A DNA stretch of 64,000 nt from Paenibacillus hexagrammi (GTDB lineage Bacteria > Bacillota > Bacilli > Paenibacillales > NBRC-103111). Within the stretch, counting starts at the first letter, position 1. The number at the start of each line of letters is the position of its first letter. The stretch spans positions 3,534,001 through 3,598,000 of the forward strand of contig NZ_CP090978.1 in the NCBI RefSeq assembly GCF_021513275.1, written 5' to 3'. A program made the translations under genes and the position numbers. Below the pieces are notes generated by a model that made no database searches, was not told the DNA's origin, and saw only the letters and a list, made by a program, of their open reading frames with translations. Positions 56,301 to 64,000 of this stretch are shown here, in pieces.

Positions 56301-57297
56301 GAGAAATGACAGCCGTTAATGTTACGGTCTGCTCAACATTACTTAAAGTAACAACACCTGTATTTGAAACAGCTTCCTCATTGCTTGAAGACCAAGTGAT
56401 GGATGTACCGTTTGATCCGGTCGAAGGCAGCGTCAGATTACTTGTTACCGATGAAGTATCTCCTAAGCTCAACGATTTCTCGGCAAGCTGCAGCGACATC
56501 ATCTTATGAGCATCTTTGTAGATGGCTGCTACGCCATTGTCATCCATAGCCTCCCCATAAATACGCAGATCCTGGAAAGATCCTGCAAAGGTATAGTCAT
56601 TCAAGTAGTTGGACCGCCCTATGTAGGCATTAAGTCCAGTTCCAAAATCGCTTGTCGTTCTCGTCTTGCTGACCGTTCCGATCTTCGTCCCGTTCATATA
56701 CCCGGTTATCGAAGTCGGAGAAATCACCGTCGTATAATGAGCCCACACTCCTCGATTCACTGTTGTATCCGTCGCAGTAACACCCACCTCCATTCCCCAA
56801 GGCGCACTGCTGCTCACGGAATTCGTGAAAACAGACTTGAATTTGCCGCTTGGGTTCGTCGGATTAAAGAGCCAATAATTTTCGGGGACCTTACTGGCAT
56901 TTGCTTTTGTTCCGAAAAACAACGCTGAATAGTTACCGCTCGGCGTATTGCTTTTGATCCATGACGATATCGTTACACTGTTCTGGTTGTCAAATAGACC
57001 ATCCGGCAATTTCACATAATTCGTGCTGCTGTTTGTTCCTCCAGGTAGCGTTAAGCCATCGCTGAATGTTACATTCCCGACCGCTTCGCCATCCTTGCCG
57101 TTTCCTGATGTATCCTTCAAGTCCTCCAGCAGTGGATAGTGTGCCAAAAGGTTTGCCGATTCCGCTGTGGTGGCCAAGCTGGCTGCAGCCAATGCCGAAC
57201 CTGATCTTACTTCTGCCGCCTTAACTGCTGAGATTCCGCCAGGGGAATATCCAAGCAGCATGATTCCTGCTAGAACTAATGCAGAAAACCGTTTCAT
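53383..57297 (-). CDS. Secreted GH43 arabinosidase with LamG, tandem propellers, cohesin, FIVAR, dockerin
   Basis: Intact, 1304 aa. Signal peptide 1-27; LamG about 45-265; two Ig-like domains about 270-440; a degenerate GH43-like propeller about 440-630; Ig-like about 640-715; a complete GH43 about 718-1040; cohesin-like about 1045-1180; FIVAR; dockerin. The complete GH43 has base Asp in QYADPNVLLYNG, WAPELHIVG, LDMTYFE and acid Glu in VDEGPFVLQHG. The first propeller has LVHPYVFR where its homologue at 41.3-48.3 kb has FRDPYVFR, so the catalytic Asp is a His; it probably binds rather than cleaves. The domain set matches the 3' half of the GH51-GH43 gene. A perfect GATAC repeat and a cre-like box lie upstream. 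Confidence 0.92.
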   Translation of the reverse strand: MKRFSALVLAGIMLLGYSPGGISAVKAAEVRSGSALAAASLATTAESANLLAHYPLLEDLKDTSGNGKDGEAVGNVTFSDGLTLPGGTNSSTNYVKLPDGLFDNQNSVTISSWIKSNTPSGNYSALFFGTKANASKVPENYWLFNPTNPSGKFKSVFTNSVSSSAPWGMEVGVTATDTTVNRGVWAHYTTVISPTSITGYMNGTKIGTVSKTRTTSDFGTGLNAYIGRSNYLNDYTFAGSFQDLRIYGEAMDDNGVAAIYKDAHKMMSLQLAEKSLSLGDTSSVTSNLTLPSTGSNGTSITWSSSNEEAVSNTGVVTLSNVEQTVTLTAVISLDGSQVTKDFTVVLVSAEHVTQIIADKLYIPYVLTQADQLPSSIEGASITWSSSDSSIIGNDGSMNPPAAGMAEVDLTAAVTFAGKQVTKDFHVQVMESSPSFILSYTRSGSSVVTDALHLGYSADGSDYTALNNNTGVLFAKADYADGIVGVTKKLVHPYVFRMKDGTFGVVGSRYNTAGSQTDAEKSSVLLFTSPDLVTFTEAGLVSLQTDKTVTAPVCEFDASALEYRIEWKDADGISYFNTTKDFVTVSQPASGSKIAVKQASASIASALPVDSLPVTKAEAKVITNKLAKVMNTAVSGLDIEVQSDNGLTFDELSSKKVTASYNDGSTAEKAVNWNQDQFNQIDFSQPGVYTVGGTVKQTAYPKDMIPQYADPNVLLYNGKYYFIATNENGQMNLNMREADTILGLKDAASTTIWSANASGDMSGSIWAPELHIVGQDLYIFFAAGSPAAWNTVQSRVMKLKTGGNPMSPSDWETPVRVLNKDGSYLYTGGITLDMTYFEQNGESYLIWAQRLIGSPNGSSDLYIAKTSEQQPWKLTTDPVRISRPEYGWERWTTEVDEGPFVLQHGNQVFVTFSASGVNTTYSIGLLSANKDSDLLNPASWTKLPYPLLNSESVPGEYGPGHNSYTVDEDGNTVNIYHTIPASGGKRNMNARRVHWAADGTPVLDMVPEREILPANQTVTATITVTDSGEGVASHAGLHGTDSVNGGQPFELTYGLSNVDGDVYAEDVTVSYNAEQVEFIGAESLRDHVKIAAVSEQATSQGQVRIIAALIGEDRTVNGDAIRLNWKAKELASDAAATISLSQVVIADGLGAETELSGQSHVVQIHALDKSRLSALLAEAQVKHDAAIEGTEAGQYPAGSKAALQVAIDRAKAVAENPEATQQQVEQAVTDLTAALQTFIDSVHHTQPGDTNGDGRYSVGDLAIVAAAYGKTLDDPNWSEYQKGDLNQDGKIDIEDLAAMARKILE

Positions 57298-57371
57298 ATG
57301 TCACGATCCTTCCCCTTACTATTCACTTCGAGTGAAAGAATTCATGATGATATCGAATCTCCCCTCCCCAA

Positions 57372-57406
57372 ATAAAGCGTTTACAATTTGATACATTTAG
57401 TATCAA
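57372..57406 (-). promoter_or_regulatory. cre-like box and perfect GATAC inverted repeat upstream of GH43 gene
   Basis: On the minus strand 57372-57385 reads TGTAAACGCTTTAT, 13 of 14 to cre. Two bases away is TTGATAC-ATTTA-GTATCAA at 57388-57406, perfect seven-base arms. This is the clearest example of the composite control region. Confidence 0.7.
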
Positions 57407-57572
57407 CTCCACTTTACTTTTCTTGCCCGCCAATCTCAATAGAATAACTTACGCTCAACCTTGAATTATTTACGATACAAGGATAAACCCTTTTCGACGT
57501 CCTATTCAAAGGACTTGCATGGTTGTCAAGGTTGAGCCGAGCAGGAGTAATCCCCTATTCTTGCTTAAGAAT

Positions 57573-57607
57573 TGAAAAGAGAGGAGAAACTCTTCGTTTC
57601 TCCCTCA
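57573..57607 (-). terminator. Terminator of the GH59-dockerin gene
   Basis: On the minus strand GAGGGAGAAAC pairs with GTTTCTCCTCTC around a five-base loop, followed by TTTTCAATTCTT. It is about 18 bases after the stop. No gene is seen in 57407-57572. Confidence 0.8.
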
Positions 57608-57624
57608 CTAATCAAGGCTGAAGC

Positions 57625-60600
57625 TTAATTTTGTAGGATCAATCTTGCTACTGCGGCAATGTCAGCAATGTCAATGACGCCATCATTGTTCATATCCGCA
57701 TTCTTGTAAATTTCAGTCCAGTTCTCGTCATTGGATGTTTTGCCGTAGTAGGATGCTACAAGCGCCAGATCCCCGATGGAGAACTTGCTATCGCTGTTCA
57801 GATCTCCAGGTGTCTGTTGAATGACTGTAACCTGTATGTTGAAATCTGTTCCTTCTACACCTGTTTCCGCACCACTGCCATCGGCAACTGTAACGTTCGT
57901 CAGCGAAAGCGTGCTTGTGTAAGCAGATTGAGCAGTCTTACTTTTCCAACTTAGCTTAAACAGATCACCATTATTCTCGCTTTGGGAGCCTATTCTCGCT
58001 GCAATGATTCTAATTTTCCCGCTTACATCCGAGGAAGTCGCAAGTAGGGTCCAATCATCGCTTAGCTCACTGGCTGATACAAACTCAAGCTGCTGCGGGT
58101 CGTAAGAGATCGTCACATCTTGAGCATATACGTTACTGCTTACCGTGTTAAATCCATACGTCACATCAAAGGACTGACCGTTCATGACGCTGGAAGGTCC
58201 ATGCAATTCAGCTTTGAGCGCTGCAGGAGCAACGATCACCGTTCTAGTCACTTCCGCAGCGGTGTTACCTGCCGCATCACCTACGTTATAGTGGTACGTG
58301 TACGTACCAGCTACTGATGTATCCATCGCCTCGACGGCATTACCGTCACGCGTAATGGAAGTTACGATGCTGCTAGTGATATCACCGTCTTGGTTATCCG
58401 CCGCCGTTGCGCCAGCATCGGTATATTCAGCTCCATTCTCCAGATGGACAATCGCATCTCCCACAAGCGTAATGACAGGCTGAACCGTATCCGGCTCCTG
58501 CGAATTTTGAAGACCGTCTACCGCGTTTTGCAAAGCAGCCAATGCTTCACCTACTGTCTCCTGCGCTGCACTCTCATCGTTAAGTACGCTCAGCGCGTTA
58601 GCCAGAGCATCTTGGAATGTGGTCCATTTTGTATCATCATAGCCGTCATTTTCCTTGCCTTTGTAAGCATCGTACAAAGCTTGTAGTTCGGTTTTGTCGA
58701 CAACAGTCTCGCCCTGCTTCACCTGTGCTACGCCAACGAAGGAAAGCATCGGCGACTGATTGGATTGCGCAGCCACCAGCTTGAGTGTCAGCTTGCCAGG
58801 ATCCGCCATCGTAAATGTATAGCTCTTCACAGCATCATATGAGCTGCTATCCAGCGTAATGGTGTCGACCTGATCGCTTTGATTGTCATGCTCTAAAACA
58901 ACTTGCTCCGTGCGGGAGTTACTAGACCACCAGCTGTAGCTGCCAAGTGTCAATGTAAAGTCGCCGGCAGGCAGGTTATCAAACGTGTAGGTTACAGCCG
59001 CTCCATTTTGATTAGCCGTATAAATACCTGTTGTGCTTTGCTTGCTGTAAGGACCGCTTACGATGCCCTTGTAGCTGACGGATGGCGTGCCGTTAGCATC
59101 ATAGCCTCCATGACCCCAACCATTCGCAGCGTTATAAATCTGGTCAGGAGCGTTATTAAGAAGTGATTCGCCCGATGCGGTCACAAGCGCCTCAATAGCC
59201 GTGTATGCCGGTGAAGCATAGCCGAGAGTGTTCGAGGTAGAATGCCCTGAAGTGAGGCCACTCGCAGTTGCGTTCAAGTCCACGAAGTACTTCATGTTCT
59301 CAGGCACGACTTCCACATAACAAACGGTTTTCAGATTCCCGTATGTTCCGGTCACCGCTACTGTCTGGTATGGAGTATCGAAGCTTACTTTGTCAAGCTC
59401 CCATTTCACGGATACAAGCTTGGTTGAACCATCCGCAAGCGTCGCTGACACCTGCTGCGGAAGATTCGGAGCCGTACCGACGTAGGTCGCCGCATAACTA
59501 GGAGAAGCAAGTTCCCTTACATCATCCGAAAAGAGCAGGTTCTGAGCGTAGGTAAGACGTGCAGCCAGCTGGTTGGCACCTTCTTGATCTAATCGGTAGG
59601 ATGCAGGATCCGTTGTTGCATTCTGCGCCATACCTCTTACAGCTTCAAACAGATTCCAATCGCTTTCGTTAAATTCATCTTGACGAGTAATGCTTTGTGC
59701 TGCTGTTACTGCATCCCCAAGAGCAGCAGTATCGGGAGCTCCTTTCACTTCACCGGAAACAACCCCGACAGAATCTACATTCAATGTTCCGCTTATCACT
59801 TTCAACTGAACTGTATGCTCACCATACGAAAGACCGCGAAGTGTGTACGTTTGGTAAAACTCCTTGGATGCCATTGTAGGAGCGGACTTCGTGACGACCT
59901 GACCATCCACCGTCACTTCAAGCTTCGCAGAACCGTCATTAGCTCCAAGAATATCCAAGCCGGTACCAGTAAAGGTGTAAGTCAGTGCAGCTCCTGCTCC
60001 TTGGCTGGTGGAAATGGATCGCTGATAGACGTACATCCCTTGACCGTTTTGATGGCTCCACGCTCCGCTGTACATCAGCTTAGCTGCAGGAGCAGCCGCC
60101 AAATCGTTCATTTCCAGATCATCCAGGTGCTCGGAATAATAAGGAGCATACCCATCAACAGTTTCAACCTTCAGATTATCAAAACGTACGTTATAATAGC
60201 CGCTAGCCAAATCTACGCGTCCGGTTAATTTAGGACTTGGATCTGTGTACGAAGCAAGCTTCACTCCGTCCAGATAGGCGGTTACTTCGTCACCTGCTAC
60301 TTGTACGGCAATGTTATGCCATGCGTCATAGGCGCTGTTAAATCCATTCAAGGTCACGCCGCCGGAGCCAGTTACGACATTGCCGTTAGCTACGGAGCTG
60401 TTGTTCACAAGCAGCTGCCAACCGCCGTCAAACCAGAACTTCAACACATAAGGCGTACCGCTGATCGTGTGGGAGCTGCCGCCTCCTTGATATCTTGCAC
60501 CGATTGCAGCGTAATTGGCGCCACCTTGAGTACTGTTGTTCTCAAAGGATACGTCTGCGCTCGCCTTGTAGTTCATCCAACGGTAATCTCCAATGGCTGT

Positions 60601-63323
60601 CACAGGATCGCCGTTATTCCACGTACCGCCAAGTCCCATAATGCTTTTGTCAACTTGTTGACGCAGAACATAGTTATTGGATCCGTCCGGAAGATAGGCC
60701 TCGAAAGCACCATTGCGATCGTGCGTATAGCGAGGAATCGCGCTTTTGCACCGCCTCGGGAGTCGATGTAGCTTTGCTCCCCCGTCACTTGGCCGCCTTC
60801 GCCGATGACTGCAGCGGTTTTGTGGGAATAATCAAAATCATCTGCATAGAGGAATTTATCCTCCGTATTTTGCACCGCACCTGTTGCGTCTGTGTCGAGA
60901 ATCGTACGCTCACCTTCTACAGGCAGCGGAGTGTTGTAGGACGCTTTCTCATGATTTTGCAGGGTAGTTACGGTAACAATCGAGTAAGGTTTTACATGAA
61001 CTGTGTATACACCGCCTCCATCTGCGGCAGCATTACCCAGGTATTTCATATAGTTGCTGTTGAATGCTTTGCCCTGATCTGCGGCTCGAGTTTCCCACAT
61101 TTCTAGAGAAGGGTTGCCCGAGTAGCTCATATTTGCTGCTTGAAGCTTATACGTTTTTGCATACTCACTGTCATTGATGATAACAGTTGAGAAATTGCTC
61201 TTATCAGGAGCAGCTAGTGTCATATAGTTCGGTGCACCGTTGCGTCCGTTCACTGGATTCGTACCGCTTGCCCCTGTAGAACTCGCTTGAGGAACCGCTC
61301 TCCAGATTCCAGCTGTGTTGTCCTCATTCTCCCAGCCTGCCTTCGCAAACCAGTTGAAATGCTCCAGAATGACAAGGCCTGCGTCGTAGTGCATCCAACC
61401 TGACCATGGATCGCGAGCGCTGACCAGTTCCTTAAAGGAATACTGTCCGCCTTCGTAGAAGGAACCGATAGCCGGTTGATACATAAAGTGCGTCCGGCGC
61501 GAATTGACAAATCCTTTGATAATGGTATTGCCCATTTCAAGCGGACCGCCTGTTCCGCCGATTCCTGTGCCGGCCACAGTTGGATCCTTCATATTGTTAT
61601 TTGGACGGAAGGAAGAGTTACTGAAGGTTGCCTGCGCTTCACTGTTCCAAATTTCTTTATCAAAATCCTCAGCAAGCTTCTTGAAGTTGCCCCCGCTGTC
61701 ATCGTCCGTGTTATAGTGGTAACCCGCAACCGCTACGGCATCGCGCAGGGAAATATCGTTAACCATGCTGCCGCCAAAGGAGCCGATTCCTGATTCATCC
61801 GAAATGACAATCTTAATCTGATTGTAGAGTGCCTTTTCGGTATCGTCGTTAAAGCCCGTGTTGTCGGTCTTGACTTCCTCCGCATACTGTTTAGTCCATG
61901 TCAAATTGGGAGAGCTTTCATTAATGCCTGGGTTGACGTAATCGACCATATACCCGTACTGGCGGTATGCGGCCAGAATGGTTTTTTTGTACCAGGTGTA
62001 AATCTTGTCATTGCTATCTGCCCAGCCCGGCGCGTTCCAGCGCAGAATACTTACCTTAAGATTCGGATTTACCTTCTTTGCGTCGGCAGCTAGCTGGAAA
62101 CCGGGATGACGGGCAACGTTAGCCTCTTCATCAGCTGTACGCATTGTAGCTGGATCAGGACCGGTGGAGTTGTTGCGGTCATTCCCCATTTCGATTTTCA
62201 CATGTGTCATAATCGGATGTTCGCCGCCGAACAGAATCTGCAGCATTTGGGCATACGCTTCAGGATGCTCGGATTTGTAATCCATCAGCAGTGCGCTGGT
62301 GCTGTTGCCGCTAAGCACGCCAAAACCTTTGAATGTGAGACCGTTGACGTTATCGGCTTTGATATTGTTGCCGTCAAGAGAAACTCTGACCGTAGAGGAA
62401 GCAGCTGCTCTTGCGTCATCAATCGTTTTTTTAATGCCGCCCTTGGCAATGGCGTACCAGCTTAGGATCGGTTTCTCGCCGGATACGTAAGCGTAAGTTA
62501 AGGTCATAGGACTACTTGTGTCTATGTCTGAGGGGATGGTAAATTCACTGGAGTTTAGCTGAGATGTGCTTGTGTTGAATGAATCTAGCGAAATCGTCTT
62601 CTTGGCACCAGTCGTATCCTGATACTCGATTCTAGGCCCTATTTGACGGCTGCGATTGCCGTACCAGTCATAGAAACCGCTGCTCAGCGTATACGTGCCC
62701 GCTTCAAGCGCTTTCAGTTGATACACGATGTCGTTGGTGGCGGATCGAAGTCCGACAACCCAGATCGACGGATCGGTCGCTGGATTAGTAAGCCCTCCGT
62801 TTTGGGAGTTTTTCACCTTTTGGACGGAATCATCAAAGCCCCATGTAGTCGTCCCACTGACATACTTCTGATCGGGCGCTTGATTAAGCAAACTCGGACC
62901 ATCTAACGCTTTGACCGCTTCATATAACGGTGAGGCTGATGATGGATTGCCGTAGGAATCACCGGCCCTGCCGCTGTCCACAAAGTAAACTAAGGGATTG
63001 CTTGCAGGAGGAATGACTTCTACGTTGGCCATGACGGTTTGGCCGCCTGCCGTGCCCGTGACTGTTACCGTGTCATATGGAACTGCAAAAGCGTCATCAC
63101 TGATTTGCCACGTAACCGGTGTGCTCTGACCGCTGATTTCAATGCTGTCCGGAAGTGTAGTTCCCTCAGCTGAATTCGCCCCCATGTAAGCGGAAGCGTA
63201 AAGGGGATCGAGCTCGGCTGCTGATACAGTGGCCATACCGAATGCCGGAACCAATTCCAGCACGAGCATGGCGGACATTGCGATCGAACACATCTTATTT
63301 CTGACGTTTAGTTTGATGCCCAT
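57625..63323 (-). CDS. Secreted GH59-like galactosidase with cohesin and dockerin (one frameshift)
   Basis: About 1900 aa when joined; AAGGAGG precedes the ATG. It is a close paralogue of the SLH-anchored enzyme at 34.1-40.7 kb through the N-terminal YFVD module, GH59 barrel (putative catalytic Glu in NPGINESSPN and in WNSEAQATFSN), lectin domain, galactose-binding-like domain, second YFVD module and FIVAR. After one DUF5011-type Ig domain (two in the paralogue) it switches to a cohesin-like domain and a dockerin, with no FIVAR between them. The frame breaks at 60744-60747, where a run of four A on the coding strand needs five to read GGAKSAIPRYTHDRNGAFEAY. It would attack beta-galactosides of arabinogalactan or similar polymers; specificity is inferred from the family. 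Confidence 0.84.
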
Positions 63324-63524
63324 TCATATCCTCCTTAGACTCCATGTTATCTTGCCGTTCCATGATAAAAACCTGCAGCTTCAGGCATTGCAGCGAATGA
63401 TCGGCATAGCTGTAAAATGAGAGTGTAGTCAGGACAAACGCCAAAATAAATGCCATACGCTACTGCAGGGCTGTTGCCTTTCCCTCCTTTGTTCAACCAA
63501 GTCGTTCAAGTCGCTTATCAAAAA

Positions 63525-63646
63525 TAAAAGCGGTTACACCTTAAATTGTAGCGAGATATAAGCTCGTATGCATGCAATTATCTTTACTTTTCATACGTCT
63601 ATTTTTACCAATTGGCGCGAAAATTTCTAAATACAATACGTATCAA
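63525..63646 (-). promoter_or_regulatory. Control region of the GH59-dockerin gene
   Basis: TGTAACCGCTTTTA on the minus strand at 63525-63538 is a weak cre match shared with the other GH59 gene. TAAATAC-AATAC-GTATCAA at 63628-63646 is a degenerate GATAC repeat. Between them CTTTTCATACGTCTATTTTTAC near 63575 is nearly the same as a stretch near 40920 upstream of the paralogue. No gene is seen in 63324-63771. Confidence 0.45.
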
Positions 63647-63674
63647 ACCAATATCTGTAATTTAAAGAAAGAAT

Positions 63675-63701
63675 AGAGAGGGAGAATATTTCTCCCTCTC
63701 T
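63675..63701 (-). terminator. Terminator of the right-edge dockerin gene
   Basis: Perfect 12-base stem AGAGAGGGAGAA/TTCTCCCTCTCT with a three-base loop, followed on the minus strand by ATTCTTTCTTTAAATT. It belongs to the GAGGGAG hairpin series. Confidence 0.8.
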
Positions 63702-63771
63702 GCCTTGTTATCCTAACTCTCCATTTCCCGCTTCACACCTACATTTTCCGCGTTTTCTAAATGTACGGATG

Positions 63772-64000
63772 CTATTCACTTACAATCAATCGCGCCATCG
63801 CAGACAGATCCTCGATATCCACTATACCGTCACCATTCAGATCGGACGCCTTATAATCGTTCCAATCTGTATCATTCGATGTTTTCCCATACGCGTGTGC
63901 GATGATTGCCAGATCCCCGATGCTGATCTTATTATCGGAATTCACGTCCCCTGGGTTTCGAGTGATGACGGTTGCTGTGAACTCCTGCAGAGCGCTGCTA
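63772..64000 (-). CDS. C-terminal dockerin of a further secreted enzyme (partial, cut by window end)
   Basis: The open frame enters from the right edge and ends at the TAG at 63772. About 75 residues are visible: the tail of a FIVAR-like helix (SSALQEFTATVI), then a complete type I dockerin with calcium loops DVNSDNKISIGD and DLNGDGIVDIED and the ending ARLIVSE. It is the eleventh dockerin of the window and the sequence resembles the others closely. The catalytic part lies outside the window. Confidence 0.9.
   Translation of the reverse strand, partial: SSALQEFTATVITRNPGDVNSDNKISIGDLAIIAHAYGKTSNDTDWNDYKASDLNGDGIVDIEDLSAMARLIVSE

Noticed and set aside
14273-63323. Programmed frameshifting as the cause of the split genes
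   Set aside because: The breaks need both plus and minus one base, occur in unrelated genes and lack slippery-site plus pseudoknot patterns. Homopolymer errors explain them more simply.
1-64000. CRISPR arrays, tRNA or rRNA genes, transposase genes
   Set aside because: No regular spaced repeats, cloverleaf sequences, ribosomal RNA stretches or transposase motifs were seen on either strand.

Overview
The window looks like part of a Paenibacillus (or close relative, Bacillota) chromosome. The signs are multi-domain secreted glycosidases of a type common in that genus, S-layer homology (SLH) anchoring, a YesM/YesN-type two-component pair, CcpA cre-like boxes, strong AGGAGG ribosome binding sites and Rho-independent terminators. 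Genus is inferred from gene content only. Almost every gene is on the minus strand, so transcription runs right to left; the one clear plus-strand gene is a small NlpC/P60 lipoprotein.

Layout. 1-4.5 kb: an oligosaccharide ABC importer (binding lipoprotein plus two permeases) with a LacI-family regulator. 4.7-8.2 kb: a GH43 enzyme. 8.5-11.3 kb: a housekeeping-like insert (TPR membrane protein, AAA+ ATPase, NlpC/P60 lipoprotein). 11.3-28.4 kb: five secreted enzymes in a row, one GH27 alpha-galactosidase and four GH43 proteins; two of the GH43 genes are tandem copies of each other. 28.8-33.9 kb: a response regulator, sensor kinase and solute-binding lipoprotein operon. 34.1-63.3 kb: five giant enzymes: GH59-like with SLH domains, GH51+GH43, GH127, GH43, and GH59-like with cohesin and dockerin. 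At the right edge is the C-terminal dockerin of another gene.

The main observation is the shared C-terminal cassette. Ten enzymes end in a cohesin-like domain, usually a FIVAR helical spacer, and a type I dockerin; an eleventh dockerin is cut by the window edge. Cohesin and dockerin normally sit on different proteins of a cellulosome (scaffoldin and enzyme). Here both are on each enzyme and no scaffoldin is visible, which suggests scaffoldin-free, enzyme-to-enzyme assembly. The second GH59 paralogue replaces the cassette with three SLH domains. The activities (alpha- and beta-L-arabinofuranosidases, alpha-galactosidase, beta-galactosidase-like GH59) point to arabinose- and galactose-rich plant polymers such as arabinan, arabinogalactan or arabinogalactan-protein glycans.

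Regulation. An inverted repeat of the form TTGATAC-N5-GTATCAA, perfect or degenerate, lies upstream of eight enzyme genes and is beside a cre-like box at three of them. This suggests one specific regulator plus catabolite repression. GAGGGAG/CTCCCTC hairpins recur between the enzyme genes.

Sequence quality. Many genes carry single-base frameshifts. Most of those I could localise lie in short homopolymers, and they cluster at 22-31 kb. I read most of them as consensus errors, and annotate such genes over their full span with the breaks noted.
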